Numbered from the stretch's first letter, positions 42,700 through 52,970 are shown. The stretch: DNA of 64,000 nucleotides from Mycolicibacterium hodleri (GCF_025822245.1 NZ_JACKTL010000017.1:186001-250000), one strand, 5' to 3'. The notes: a model not told the origin generated them from the letters alone. A program made the numbers and translations.

Positions 42700-43133
42700 T
42701 GGAACGGGTCAGTGAGTCGGCGGCCGTGGCGGCGCAGGAGCTTCGCGTGCTGTTCAGCAGGCTGCGCAGGCGGTTGCTCGAAGTCGCGACCGCCGACGAC
42801 CTCACTCCGTCCCAGACCGCGGTCCTGATCCGTCTCGTCAAGGACGGTCCCGCGTCGACCAGCCAACTGGCCGGCGCGGAACGCGTGCGCCCGCAATCCA
42901 TGGCCACCACGCTCGCCGGCCTGGACCGCCACGGAATGATCGTGCGCACACCGGATCCCGAGGACGGACGCCGTCAACTCGTCGACCTGACCGCCCTCGG
43001 GCGCAGGCACGGGGAGAACGACCGCAAGGTGCGCGAGGAGTGGCTGGTGCGTGCCTTGCAGGACCGCTACACCGAACCGGAGCGCCGCGTCGTCAACGAG
43101 GCGCTGGCGCTACTGGCCCGGCTCACTGACTAG
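42699..43133 (+). CDS. MarR family transcriptional regulator
   Basis: 144 residues. Winged helix with LTPSQTAVLIRLVKDGPASTSQLA, RVRPQSMATTLAGLDRHGMI as the recognition helix region, and the wing RTPDPEDGRRQLVDLT with the MarR DGR signature. Leaderless start. It is followed after 19 bp by an LLM-class oxidoreductase on the same strand, the likely co-regulated partner. Confidence 0.88.
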   Translation: MERVSESAAVAAQELRVLFSRLRRRLLEVATADDLTPSQTAVLIRLVKDGPASTSQLAGAERVRPQSMATTLAGLDRHGMIVRTPDPEDGRRQLVDLTALGRRHGENDRKVREEWLVRALQDRYTEPERRVVNEALALLARLTD

Positions 43134-43152
43134 CGAAGGGTACTGACTCACA

Positions 43153-44013
43153 ATGAAATTGGCCGTCCACTACATCGACTTCCTCCCCGGCGCGCCGGAG
43201 AAACTCGCCCCGACCCTCGCCGCGACCGTCAGGGCGGCCGAGGACGGTGGCGTCGACGTGTTCACCCTCGCCGACCACTTCTTCCAGATGGAGAACGTCG
43301 GTCGCGCTGAGGATCCCTTCCTCGAGGGTTACACCACGATGGGCTACCTCGCCGCGCTGACCGACCGCATCACCTTGACGATGCTGGTCACCGGCGTCAC
43401 CTACCGCCACCCCGGCGTGCTGGCGAAGACCATGACCACCCTCGACGTGTTGAGCGGCGGCCGTTCGATGTTCGGCATCGGCGCGGCCTGGTACGACCGC
43501 GAACACCACGCGCTGGGCATCCCCTACCCGCCCTTGAAGGACAGGTTCGAGATGCTCGAGGAGACGCTGCAGATCTGTCAGCAGATGTGGAGCGACGACG
43601 ACGGGCCCTACGAGGGCAAGCACTACCAACTCGCCGAGACCATCTGCCAACCGCAGCCCATTCGCCGGCCACCGATCCTCATCGGCGGCTCGGGCGAGAA
43701 GAAGACGTTGCGCATGGTCGCGCAATACGCCGACGTGTGGAACGCGTCGTCGACGCTCGAGGAGCTCCCCCACAAGCTCGACGTGTTGCGGCGGCACTGC
43801 GACGACGCGGGGCGGGACTTCTCCGAGATCCGGCTGACCGCTGGATTCTTCGAGGATCCGTTCTCCGACGTCGACGGCTATCTCCGCGCACTCGACCAGT
43901 ACGCCGCCCTGGGCTTCCACACGATGTGGACCGGACCGTTGCCCGGCAACCCCGACCCGGCGGGCTGGGTGACGCGGCTAGGCGACGAGGTCATCCCGCG
44001 GCTGCCCAGCTAG
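43153..44013 (+). CDS. LLM-class (luciferase-like) F420-dependent oxidoreductase
   Basis: 286-residue bacterial-luciferase-like TIM barrel. LADHFFQM near residue 40, TMLVTGVTYRHPGVLAKTMTTLDVLSGGR, FGIGAAWYDREHHALGI and RPPILIGGSGEKKTLRM are typical of the mycobacterial F420-dependent subgroup. The redox substrate is unknown. Probable operon with MarR. Confidence 0.86.
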   Translation: MKLAVHYIDFLPGAPEKLAPTLAATVRAAEDGGVDVFTLADHFFQMENVGRAEDPFLEGYTTMGYLAALTDRITLTMLVTGVTYRHPGVLAKTMTTLDVLSGGRSMFGIGAAWYDREHHALGIPYPPLKDRFEMLEETLQICQQMWSDDDGPYEGKHYQLAETICQPQPIRRPPILIGGSGEKKTLRMVAQYADVWNASSTLEELPHKLDVLRRHCDDAGRDFSEIRLTAGFFEDPFSDVDGYLRALDQYAALGFHTMWTGPLPGNPDPAGWVTRLGDEVIPRLPS

Positions 44014-44066
44014 GAGTCCTGGGTAAGAGTCGCGCGACGCCCGCCGATGGTGTGTAGTCGACAACC

Positions 44067-45392
44067 GTGATCTCACTGCGCTGGAAGCCCGTCCCCTCCG
44101 ACGCCTACGTCGTCGCACCGGACGAGCGACTGAGTTGGCCGCGCACCATCGGCATCGGCGCTCAGCACGTGGTGGCGATGTTCGGCGCCACCTTCCTGGT
44201 GCCCGTGCTGACGGGCTTTCCACCCGCCACCACATTGCTGTTCTCCGGCATCGGCACCGTGCTCTTCCTGATCATCACCGGCAACCGGCTGCCCAGCTAC
44301 CTCGGTTCGAGCTTCTCGGTGATCGCGCCGGTCACCGCGGCGGTGGCGTCCAACGGCGCGGGCAGCGCGCTGGGCGGCCTGGTCGCCGTCGGCCTGCTGC
44401 TGATCGTCATCGGCGCGGTCGTGCACGTCGTCGGGACCGGCTGGCTCGACGCGACGCTGCCGCCGGTGGTGACGGGTGCCATCGTGGCGCTGATCGGCTT
44501 CAATCTGGCTCCGGCGGCCAAGGCGAACTTCGAGAAGGGACCCGTGGTCGGGCTCGTCACCCTGGCCCTGCTGGTCGCAATCCTGGCATTCTTCCGCGGC
44601 ATCATCGGCCGGCTGGCGATCTTCCTCGCCGTGGTCATCGGCTACCTGCTGGCACTGGCGCTCGGCGAGGTCGACACCTCGGCGATCGCCGCCGCGCCCT
44701 GGATCGGACTTCCCCACTTCCAGGCGCCGTCGTTCAGCCTCTCGGTGCTGCCGCTGTTCCTGCCCGCGGTCATCGCCCTGGTGGCCGAGAACATCGGCCA
44801 CGTGAAGTCGGTCGGCCAGATGACGGGCACCGACACCGACCCGGTGATGGGCCGGGCCATCGCGGCCGACGGCGTGGCCACCACGCTGGCCGGCTTCGGC
44901 GGCGGGTCGGCCACCACGACCTATGCCGAGAACATCGGCGTGATGGCCGCGACCCGGGTCTATTCGACGGCGGCCTACTGGATCGCCGCGACGGTGGCCA
45001 TCGTGCTGGCCATGTGCCCCAAGGTGGGGGCTGCCATCTCCGCCATCCCGCCGGGGGTTCTCGGCGGCGCGACCGTCGTCCTGTACGGGCTCGTCGGCAT
45101 TCTCGGCGTCCGCATCTGGCTGACCAATCACGTCGACTTCGGTCTGCCGGTGAACCAGATGACGGCCGCAATCCCGCTGATCATCGGGATTGCAGACTTC
45201 ACCTGGCACGCAGGCTCGTTGATCTTCACCGGCATCGCGCTCGGGTCGATCGCCGCGTTGGTCATCTACCACGGCATGCGGTTGCTCGGTTTCCGGTCGG
45301 TCACGACCGACGGTGACCGGGTCGACGAAAACGACGAAACCCCGACCCCACGGGTTGACGTGCGTGACAATGACGGCGAGTCGGCCAAATGA
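44067..45392 (+). CDS. NCS2 family uracil/xanthine permease
   Basis: 441 residues with 14 helices. The signature QHVVAMFGATFLVPVLTGFPPATTL of UraA-type carriers, SSFSVIAPVTAAVA in the substrate region, and GHVKSVGQMTGTDTDPVMGRAIAADG with GSATTTYAENIGVMAATRV are all present. It is an H+-coupled nucleobase importer; uracil is the best guess. The C-terminal tail is acidic and cytoplasmic. A weak TAGTCG box lies near the GTG. Confidence 0.88.
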   Translation: MISLRWKPVPSDAYVVAPDERLSWPRTIGIGAQHVVAMFGATFLVPVLTGFPPATTLLFSGIGTVLFLIITGNRLPSYLGSSFSVIAPVTAAVASNGAGSALGGLVAVGLLLIVIGAVVHVVGTGWLDATLPPVVTGAIVALIGFNLAPAAKANFEKGPVVGLVTLALLVAILAFFRGIIGRLAIFLAVVIGYLLALALGEVDTSAIAAAPWIGLPHFQAPSFSLSVLPLFLPAVIALVAENIGHVKSVGQMTGTDTDPVMGRAIAADGVATTLAGFGGGSATTTYAENIGVMAATRVYSTAAYWIAATVAIVLAMCPKVGAAISAIPPGVLGGATVVLYGLVGILGVRIWLTNHVDFGLPVNQMTAAIPLIIGIADFTWHAGSLIFTGIALGSIAALVIYHGMRLLGFRSVTTDGDRVDENDETPTPRVDVRDNDGESAK

Positions 45393-45405
45393 GGGGACGC
45401 ACGAC

Positions 45406-45666
45406 ATGAAGAAGATGGCAGCAGTGCTGTTGACGGCCGCGGCGATGGGGGCTCTGCCGTTCGCAATCGCGCCGGCGGCTCAGGCCGACATCTGTGCGGG
45501 CGCGGGCGGTCGGCACGTGGCGGTGGGCGGTTGCACCAACGTCGCCGGCGACGTGGCACGGGGCGTGGCGATCGCCTCGTCGGACACCCCGTACGTGTGG
45601 GGCGAAGTGCCCTGCTACACGGTCGAGGGCGTGCCGTACTACACGCCTCCCGGCGACCCTTGCTGA
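45406..45666 (+). CDS. small secreted cysteine-containing protein
   Basis: 86 residues with a Sec signal (MKKMAAVLLTAAAMGALPFA...AQA, cleavage about residue 28) leaving a mature protein of about 58 residues with four Cys (ICAGAGG, GGCTNV, VPCYTV, terminal DPC), likely two disulfides. It resembles small exported mycobacterial proteins of unknown role. GAGGGG precedes the ATG. The last 28 bp overlap the 3' end of a convergent acyl-CoA dehydrogenase gene. Confidence 0.72.
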   Translation: MKKMAAVLLTAAAMGALPFAIAPAAQADICAGAGGRHVAVGGCTNVAGDVARGVAIASSDTPYVWGEVPCYTVEGVPYYTPPGDPC

Positions 45667-46838
45667 CGCCCCTCCAACACCGCTGACGGACCCCGGTTCA
45701 TCAGCTGGCGGGCGACGATGAGGCGCTGAATCTCGCTGGCGCCCTCCCAGATTCGCTCGACGCGTAGCTCGCGGTACATCCGCTCGGCGACGTTCTCGCG
45801 CATGTAGCCTCGCCCGCCGAAGATCTGCACGCTGCGGTCGGCCACCCGGCCTGCCACCTCCGAGCAGTACAGCTTGGCCATCGACGCCTGTGCGTGCAGC
45901 GTCTTGCGGTCCGCGCCGCCGTCGACCGACCGGGCCACCTCGTAGAGCATGGTGCGCGCGGCGAACAGCTCGGTGGCGCTGTCGGCCAGCATGCCCGCCA
46001 CCAGCTGGTGCTCGCCGAGCGGCTTGCCGTCGACCACGCGGTCCTTCGCGAACGCCGTCACGTCGTCGACGAGCCGCTGGGCGGCTCCGACGCACCGGGC
46101 CGCGACCATCAGCCGTTCGAAGCGGAACCAGTCCTGGGTGAAGGTCATGCCCTCCCCCTCGGCGCCGACGAGGTTCTCCACCGGCACCCGGACGCCGTTG
46201 AACGCGACGATCGGATGCTCGTCGGCGATGTGGTGTGAATACTGCGGTGTCCGAACGACTTCCACGCCCGGCCAGGGCAGGTCGACGATCAGCAGGACGT
46301 GTTGACCCTCGAACTCGCCGCCGACCAGAACCGCCTGCACGAAGCAGTAGTCGGCCAGGTTGTAGGACGTGACGTGCCACTTGACGCCGTCGATCACGTA
46401 CTCGTCGCCATCACGGCGCGCCGTGGTCGCCAGCGCGGAGACGTCCGAGCCGGCGAACTCCTCGGTGATGGCGTACGCCTCGTGCTTCTCGCCCCGCACG
46501 GCGGGCAGTAGCCACCGCTCGCGCTGGTCGTCGGTGGCGACGTCGACCCACCACTGCGGCGGGGTGGCCATCACCCAGCCGAGTCCGTTGGTGGCCCGAC
46601 CGCACTGCTCCTGCACCAATACCTGTTGCAACGAGGTGCAGCCCCGGCCCCCCACGGACGTCGGCATGTTGGTGGCGAAGAGGCCCAAATCAATTGCCCG
46701 GCCGTGATGTTCGGCGGTCACCTCCTTCGGAAGCTGACCGCCCGCCAGCTCGGCCTCGAGTTCGAGCGGGATCAGCGAGTCGACGAAGTCGCGCGCCGTG
46801 TCCTGGATGAGTCGATCAGCCTCCGATAGCCCGTACAT
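45639..46838 (-). CDS. acyl-CoA dehydrogenase family protein
   Basis: 399 residues with the ACAD fold: EEFAGSDVSALATTARRDGDEYVIDGVKWHVTS (FAD/substrate loop), QIFGGRGYMRENVAERMYREL and RIWEGASEIQRLI with the catalytic-base Glu. The enzyme dehydrogenates acyl-CoA or a related thioester using FAD and ETF. It is divergent from the DAO oxidase and shares the palindromic operator between them; its -10 TAGACT lies inside that palindrome. GAGGAG precedes the ATG. Confidence 0.88.
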   Translation of the reverse strand: MYGLSEADRLIQDTARDFVDSLIPLELEAELAGGQLPKEVTAEHHGRAIDLGLFATNMPTSVGGRGCTSLQQVLVQEQCGRATNGLGWVMATPPQWWVDVATDDQRERWLLPAVRGEKHEAYAITEEFAGSDVSALATTARRDGDEYVIDGVKWHVTSYNLADYCFVQAVLVGGEFEGQHVLLIVDLPWPGVEVVRTPQYSHHIADEHPIVAFNGVRVPVENLVGAEGEGMTFTQDWFRFERLMVAARCVGAAQRLVDDVTAFAKDRVVDGKPLGEHQLVAGMLADSATELFAARTMLYEVARSVDGGADRKTLHAQASMAKLYCSEVAGRVADRSVQIFGGRGYMRENVAERMYRELRVERIWEGASEIQRLIVARQLMNRGPSAVLEGRQQGSPGGV

Positions 46839-46853
46839 CCACGCTCCTCGCTC

Positions 46854-46875
46854 TTGACTGAGCGTTCAGTCTATG
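46854..46875. promoter_or_regulatory. TetR-type operator, site A (acyl-CoA dehydrogenase / DAO divergon)
   Basis: GACTGA-GCGT-TCAGTC, perfect 6-bp arms at 46856-46871. The minus-strand -10 TAGACT (46868-46873) is inside it. Over 22 bp it differs from the site at 61.14 kb at a single base. Confidence 0.8.
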
Positions 46876-46890
46876 TCAGCGTTCAGTGCT

Positions 46891-48093
46891 ATGACTAGTT
46901 CCACCCAGGCCGACGTGGTGGTGGTCGGTGGCGGGACCGTCGGCGCGTGGACCGCCGTCCTGCTCGCCGAATCCGGCGTCGGCAAGGTCGTCCTGCTCGA
47001 GGCGGCCACGCTCGGCGACGGTGCCAGCAGCCGCGCCGCGGGCATGGTCCGCGCCCAGGGCGGCACCGAGCCCGCGATCACGCTCGGTCTGCGCGCCCAG
47101 GAGTTCTACGCCGCAAGTGGTGACCGCTTTCCGCTCGACTGCGGGTTCGTCGCCCAGGGCTATCTCATGCCTGCGTTCACCGAAGCCGAAGTGCAGCAGG
47201 CTCATTCCCGCATCGCGCTGCAGCAGAGCCTCGGTCTCACCGTGGAATGGCTCAGCAGCGACGACCTCGACGCCAGAACGACGGGCCTGGCGCCCGGCGT
47301 GACGATGGGCGCGTCCTACGCCCCCGGGGACGGCTACCTCGACGCGCCCCGCAACGTGCTCGCCTACACCGCCGCATTGGTGGCGCACGGCGTCGACGTT
47401 CGCGAGCACTGCGCGTTCACCGGCTTGCGCACCGCAGGCGGACGGGTGGTCGGCGTCGACACGACCGACGGACCGGTCGACACCGAACGGGTCGTCCTGA
47501 CCGGCGGGCCAAAGCTGGCCGCGGTGGGCCGCGCGGCGGGTGGCCGCATCCACGCCGGCGGCGCCCGTCATCAGGTCGTCGTCACCGCCGCACCATCCGC
47601 CGTCGACGTCCACGAACTTCCCATGGTCTTCGACGTCACGTCCGGAATCTATTGGCGGCCAGGTGAAGCCGGTGGGGTGCTGTGGGGCATGAGCAACCCC
47701 GACGAACCGGCAGGTACCGCGGTCGACTTCGACACGCTGTACTACCGCAAGGCGCGCGACCGCATGGAGCAGCTCTTTCCGGCGGTCAAGGGCCTCGGAC
47801 TTCGACGGTCGTGGGCGGCGACCATCGACTACACCCCCGACCATCTGCCGATCCTCGGCCCGTTGCTCACCGACGACGGCCCGATCGAGGGCACCGTCGT
47901 GGCCAGCGCCGCCGGCCACGGCATGATGTGGGGCCCCGCGGTGTCGCAGGTGGCGGCCGACCTGACGATGACGGGCCGGTGCGACTGGCTCGACCTCACC
48001 GACCTCGGCCTCGACCGGTTCGACGCCGAGGGCAACAGTCGCGTTGCCCCGGAACCAATTTCACTCCCATTCCCCGAGAGGGCCTCTCAGTGA
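46891..48093 (+). CDS. DAO-family FAD-dependent amine/amino-acid oxidoreductase
   Basis: 400 residues. N-terminal VVVVGGGTVGAWTAVLLAESG FAD fold, with GDGASSRAAGMVRAQGG after the first helices and YTPDHLPILGPL...SAAGHGMMWGPAVSQ near the end, as in sarcosine/glycine oxidase and dehydrogenase relatives. It likely oxidises a secondary amine or amino acid. A start at 46873 (adding 6 residues) is also possible but touches the operator. It is coupled (GTGA) to a cupin. Confidence 0.85.
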   Translation: MTSSTQADVVVVGGGTVGAWTAVLLAESGVGKVVLLEAATLGDGASSRAAGMVRAQGGTEPAITLGLRAQEFYAASGDRFPLDCGFVAQGYLMPAFTEAEVQQAHSRIALQQSLGLTVEWLSSDDLDARTTGLAPGVTMGASYAPGDGYLDAPRNVLAYTAALVAHGVDVREHCAFTGLRTAGGRVVGVDTTDGPVDTERVVLTGGPKLAAVGRAAGGRIHAGGARHQVVVTAAPSAVDVHELPMVFDVTSGIYWRPGEAGGVLWGMSNPDEPAGTAVDFDTLYYRKARDRMEQLFPAVKGLGLRRSWAATIDYTPDHLPILGPLLTDDGPIEGTVVASAAGHGMMWGPAVSQVAADLTMTGRCDWLDLTDLGLDRFDAEGNSRVAPEPISLPFPERASQ

Positions 48094-48425
48094 TCACCAG
48101 CCTGCTCCCCCACGCCGCCGATGCCGAGCTCGAGGACTGGGGGCCGCTCGACGAGGCCACCGGAGCGCCGATGGCCACCCACGGGTTGGAGGTCTGGGTG
48201 GACGGCGACGCGTCGGCCGGCATCTGGCAGTGCGCACCGGGCCCGTCCCGGTGGACGCTGGAGACCCACGAGGTGATCTACCTGGTGGCGGGCCGCATGA
48301 CGGTCACCCCCGACGGTGGCGAGGCCTCCGAGATCGGGGTCGGCGACGTCGCGGTGTTCCCGAAGGGCTGGACGGGCACGTGGGACATCCACGAGACCGT
48401 GCGAAAGGTCTACTCGATCTTCTGA
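48090..48425 (+). CDS. cupin (DUF861-like) protein
   Basis: 111 residues forming a single small cupin. ETHEVIYLVAGRMTVTPDGGEA and GDVAVFPKGWTGTWDIHETVRKVYSI match the Cupin_3/DUF861 group, which is often found beside amine or amino-acid catabolic oxidases. Metal site reduced. GTG overlaps the DAO stop. Function unknown; a detoxifying or ligand-binding accessory to the oxidase is a reasonable inference. It is convergent with the sugar ABC genes. Confidence 0.8.
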   Translation: MITSLLPHAADAELEDWGPLDEATGAPMATHGLEVWVDGDASAGIWQCAPGPSRWTLETHEVIYLVAGRMTVTPDGGEASEIGVGDVAVFPKGWTGTWDIHETVRKVYSIF

Positions 48426-48456
48426 AGCGGCTCCGGTCCTTCTGAAACGACGCCGG

Positions 48457-49722
48457 TCAGCCCAGGCCCGTGGCCGAGCGGCGGCGCCGCGAGATGGCGT
48501 CCACGCTGGCCGCGAGCAGCAGCACGCCGCCGGTGACCAGGAAGTTGATGTAGGACGACTGGTTCAGCAGGCCAAGGCCATTGGCGATGGTGGCGACGAC
48601 CACGCCGCCGATGACCGCGTCGACCGCCCGCCCCTTGCCGCCGAACAGGCTGGTGCCGCCGATGACCGCCGCGCCGACGGCGTACAGCAGGACGTTGCCC
48701 GCACCCGAGGACGCCGACACCTTGCCGCCGTAGGACGCGGCGATGATGCCGCTGACGGCCGCCAGCGAAGAGCCGATCACGAACACCGAGATGCGGATCC
48801 GGTCGACGTTGATGCCGGCGCGCCGAGCCGCCTCCGCGCTGCCGCCGACGGCGTAGAGGTGTCGACCGTACCGAGTGCGCGTGAGCACGAACGTGAGCAC
48901 GATGAGCAGCACCACCACCAACGGCAGGACGTAGGGGATGCCGCGGATCTCGACCCTCGGGTTGACGCTGCGGTTGAGGCTCAGCAGGAAGGTCACGCCC
49001 AGCGTCACCGCGGCCACGCCGAGGATTCGCGCGATCACGACTCCCAGTGGGGCGTGGTGTAATCCGGCCGCGACCTTGCCGCGGTGCTTGATTAGTTCGA
49101 CGCCGGCGAAGACCACGACGACGAGGAGCGCGCACGCCCACCCGACGGCCACCGGGAGGTTGCCGATCGTGATGCCGCGGATGACGGGGTCGTCCACCCG
49201 GACCGAACCGCCCTCGCCGATCAGCTTGAGCGTGACGCCCTGCAGGCCGAGGAAGAACGCCAGGGTTACGACGAACGACGGGATGCCCAGCTTGGCCCGC
49301 AACAGCCCGATCGACAGTCCGATGAGCGCGCCGCAGAGCACGCCGCCCAGCACGCCTGCCCACCACGGCCAGCCCTGACCGGTCATCGTCAGCGCCATCA
49401 CGCAGGCGGACACGCCGCCCGCCACCCCGGCGGACAGGTCGATGTCGCCGAGCAGCAGCACGAAGACCAGGCCCATCGCGAGCACGCAGATCGACCCGGC
49501 CTGGGTGACCAGGTTGGCCAGGTTCAGCGCCGAGAGGAAGCGCTCGTTGGCCAGGCCGAACACCGCGAAGAGCACGATGAGTCCGAGGATCGCGGGCAGC
49601 GATCCCATGTCACCGCCGCGCACCCTCGCCCAGTAGCCGCGGGCCGCGTCGGCGAACGTGGCATCCGAGTGGCTGTCGACCGCAAAGGCCGTGTCGTCGA
49701 GTTCGGCCTTGGTGGTTGTCAT
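48457..49722 (-). CDS. sugar ABC transporter permease (XylH/RbsC-type)
   Basis: 421 residues with about ten helices. LGLVFVLLLGDIDLSAGVAGG is the conserved second-to-third helix segment of CUT2 permeases, with RTRYGRHLYAVGGSAEAARRAGINVDRI as the coupling loop and GGTSLFGGKGRAVDAVIGG after it. An N-terminal tail of about 40 residues is cytoplasmic. It is third in the operon binding protein-ATPase-permease. Confidence 0.9.
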   Translation of the reverse strand: MTTTKAELDDTAFAVDSHSDATFADAARGYWARVRGGDMGSLPAILGLIVLFAVFGLANERFLSALNLANLVTQAGSICVLAMGLVFVLLLGDIDLSAGVAGGVSACVMALTMTGQGWPWWAGVLGGVLCGALIGLSIGLLRAKLGIPSFVVTLAFFLGLQGVTLKLIGEGGSVRVDDPVIRGITIGNLPVAVGWACALLVVVVFAGVELIKHRGKVAAGLHHAPLGVVIARILGVAAVTLGVTFLLSLNRSVNPRVEIRGIPYVLPLVVVLLIVLTFVLTRTRYGRHLYAVGGSAEAARRAGINVDRIRISVFVIGSSLAAVSGIIAASYGGKVSASSGAGNVLLYAVGAAVIGGTSLFGGKGRAVDAVIGGVVVATIANGLGLLNQSSYINFLVTGGVLLLAASVDAISRRRRSATGLG

Positions 49723-49733
49723 GTCGCGATCCT

Positions 49734-50519
49734 TCACGTCGACTGGGCGGCGTCGGCAGGAGCCAGGCCGAGGCTGCCGGAATGCCCGGCGGTGATCAGC
49801 TCGACCACCTGTCCTCGGGTGACCTCGGCGGTCTTGACCTCGGCCGCCACCCGGCCCAGGTACAGCGCGCAGATCCGGTCGGCCACCTCGAAGACGTCCA
49901 TCATGTTGTGCGAGATCAGGACGACGCCCAGGCCTTGGTCGGCCAGGCGTCGCACCAAGTCGATGACCTGCCGCGTCTGCGCCACGCCCAGTGCGGCCGT
50001 CGGCTCGTCGAGCAGGACGACCTTGGAGTTCCACAGCACGCACTTGGCGATCGCGACGGTCTGCCGCTGCCCTCCGGACAGGCTCGAGACGGTCTGTCGC
50101 ACGGACTTGACCGTCCGCACCGACAGGGACGCCAGCGCCTCGCGCGCCATCGTCTCCATCTTCGCCTCGTCGAGCACGCCCCGCCGACGGATCTCCCGGC
50201 CCAGGAACATGTTCGAGACGATGTCGAGGTTCTCGCACAGCGCGAGGTCCTGGTACACGACCTCGACGCCAAGGGCGGCAACGTCGTTGGGGCCGTGCAC
50301 CGTCACCCGCTCGCCCTCGAACAGGTACTCGCCGCCGTCGATCGGGTGAATCCCGGCGATCGCCTTCACCAACGTCGACTTGCCGGCCCCGTTGTCCCCG
50401 ACGAGCGCCGTGACCTCGCCGGGGTAGACGGCGAAGTCGACGTCGCGAAGCACGTGCACCATGCCGAAACTCTTGTTGACTCCTCGAAGTTCGAGGATGG
50501 GCGTCACCTGGTTGGTCAT
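49734..50519 (-). CDS. sugar ABC transporter ATP-binding protein
   Basis: 261 residues: one complete ABC domain with Walker A GDNGAGKST (41-49), signature SLSGGQRQ, Walker B VVLLDEPTA and the switch His in ISHNMMD. CUT2 systems such as xylose usually have a double ATPase of about 500 residues; this is the single-domain type that must dimerise. 7 bp after the binding protein and 11 bp before the permease. Confidence 0.9.
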   Translation of the reverse strand: MTNQVTPILELRGVNKSFGMVHVLRDVDFAVYPGEVTALVGDNGAGKSTLVKAIAGIHPIDGGEYLFEGERVTVHGPNDVAALGVEVVYQDLALCENLDIVSNMFLGREIRRRGVLDEAKMETMAREALASLSVRTVKSVRQTVSSLSGGQRQTVAIAKCVLWNSKVVLLDEPTAALGVAQTRQVIDLVRRLADQGLGVVLISHNMMDVFEVADRICALYLGRVAAEVKTAEVTRGQVVELITAGHSGSLGLAPADAAQST

Positions 50520-50526
50520 CGGTCGG

Positions 50527-51621
50527 TCAGAGCCCCGCCGCGCTGCACATGGGGGCGAACTGGCCGGCACACACCTCGTCCTTGGACTGGCCACCGTCGG
50601 AGAGGACGACGTCGACGTTGGTCTTCGTGATCGACTTCGGGGTCAACAGCACCGAGGGAACGTCGCGATTGCCCTTGTCGTCACGCGACTTCCCTGGTGC
50701 GTCCACCGACTCGCCCTTCGCCAGCGAGATGGCGGCCTTGGCGAGCGCGCCGGCTTCTTCCTTGGCCGACTTGTAGACCGTCATGCACTGGGTACCGGCG
50801 AGCACGTTCTGCAGACCCTCGACCGTGGCGTCCTGACCGGTGACCGGCACCTGACCGGCGCGACCGTTCTTCTCCAGGATCGAGATCACCGAGCCGGCGA
50901 GGCCGTCGTTGGCGGCGTAGACACCGTCGATCCTGCCGTCGGCCGCGGTGTTCATCTGCTCGAAGATGGTGACGGCCTTGTCGTTGTCCCAATCCGGAAC
51001 CGACTGCTCGCCGACGATCTTCACGCTCGGGGTCTTGTCGACCACCGAGTGCGCCCCGGCGGTGAAGAGGGTGGCGTTGTTGTCGGTGGGAGAACCGTTG
51101 AGGAACACCACGTTCGACGGCTTGCCCGCCAGGCAGTCGACCAGACCCTGGCCCTGCAGCTGACCGACGGTGGTGTTGTCGAAGGACACGTATACGTCGG
51201 CCGAGCCGCCAAGGGTGAGCCGGTCGTAGTCGATGGTCTTGACGCCCTGGCTGGCCGCCTTCTGCTGAATCGCGGCACCGCTGTCGGAGTCGAGGTTCAC
51301 GATGGCCAGCACCGTGACGCCGTCGGCGATCATGCCGTCGGCGATGGTGGCCATGTTGTCCGCCGAACCCTCGGCGTTCTGAATCGTGTACGGCACGCCG
51401 GCGGCCTTGAAGGCCTCCTCGAGGGCGGGCCGGTCCTTGGACTCCCAGCGCACCGACGACTTGGTGTCGGGCAGGATCACGCCGATCTTGCCTTGAGACT
51501 TGGCATCACCGCCGCCACCGCCCCCGCCGTTGTTTCCGCCGCTCCCGCTGCTGCTGCAGGCGGACAAGACCAGCCCGGCGCCGACGACTACGGCAAACAC
51601 CAGTGATGGCACTCGGTTCAT
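50527..51621 (-). CDS. xylose-type periplasmic-binding lipoprotein (XylF/ChvE-like)
   Basis: 364 residues. Lipoprotein signal with LSAC, Cys22, followed by a Ser/Gly linker containing a run of Gly. The type I periplasmic-binding fold then shows KIGVILPDTKSSVRW, GVTVLAIVNLDSDSGAAIQQ, and VPVTGQDATVEGLQNVLAGTQCMTVYK, which are close to XylF/ChvE. Xylose is favoured because xylA and a ROK repressor lie just upstream. A CRP-type site lies about 50 bp upstream. Confidence 0.88.
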   Translation of the reverse strand: MNRVPSLVFAVVVGAGLVLSACSSSGSGGNNGGGGGGGDAKSQGKIGVILPDTKSSVRWESKDRPALEEAFKAAGVPYTIQNAEGSADNMATIADGMIADGVTVLAIVNLDSDSGAAIQQKAASQGVKTIDYDRLTLGGSADVYVSFDNTTVGQLQGQGLVDCLAGKPSNVVFLNGSPTDNNATLFTAGAHSVVDKTPSVKIVGEQSVPDWDNDKAVTIFEQMNTAADGRIDGVYAANDGLAGSVISILEKNGRAGQVPVTGQDATVEGLQNVLAGTQCMTVYKSAKEEAGALAKAAISLAKGESVDAPGKSRDDKGNRDVPSVLLTPKSITKTNVDVVLSDGGQSKDEVCAGQFAPMCSAAGL

Positions 51622-51666
51622 GGATTGCTCCCCACATCTCGATTTGTTCTTGCCGACAACATATAG

Positions 51667-51682
51667 CGTGACGTGCATCACG
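51667..51682. promoter_or_regulatory. CRP-type site upstream of the sugar ABC operon
   Basis: CGTGA-CGTGCA-TCACG fits the CRP/GlxR consensus TGTGA-N6-TCACA with symmetric C/G outer bases. It abuts the minus-strand TATATG, a likely -10, so the cAMP-dependent regulator may activate or block this promoter. Confidence 0.6.
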
Positions 51683-51706
51683 TCTAGCGTCTGACGTTCC
51701 CCTTGC

Positions 51707-52930
<1,224 letters not shown>

Positions 52931-52950
52931 CTCCGCCTCCTGGCTGTAGA

Positions 52951-52970
52951 TTTGTTCAGCGCCCGAACTT
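52951..52970. promoter_or_regulatory. candidate ROK (XylR-type) operator between xylA and its repressor
   Basis: TTTGTTC-AGCGCCC-GAACTTA is an imperfect dyad in the divergent promoter of xylA and the ROK gene, with the A/T flanks typical of XylR-family sites. Confidence 0.45.
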
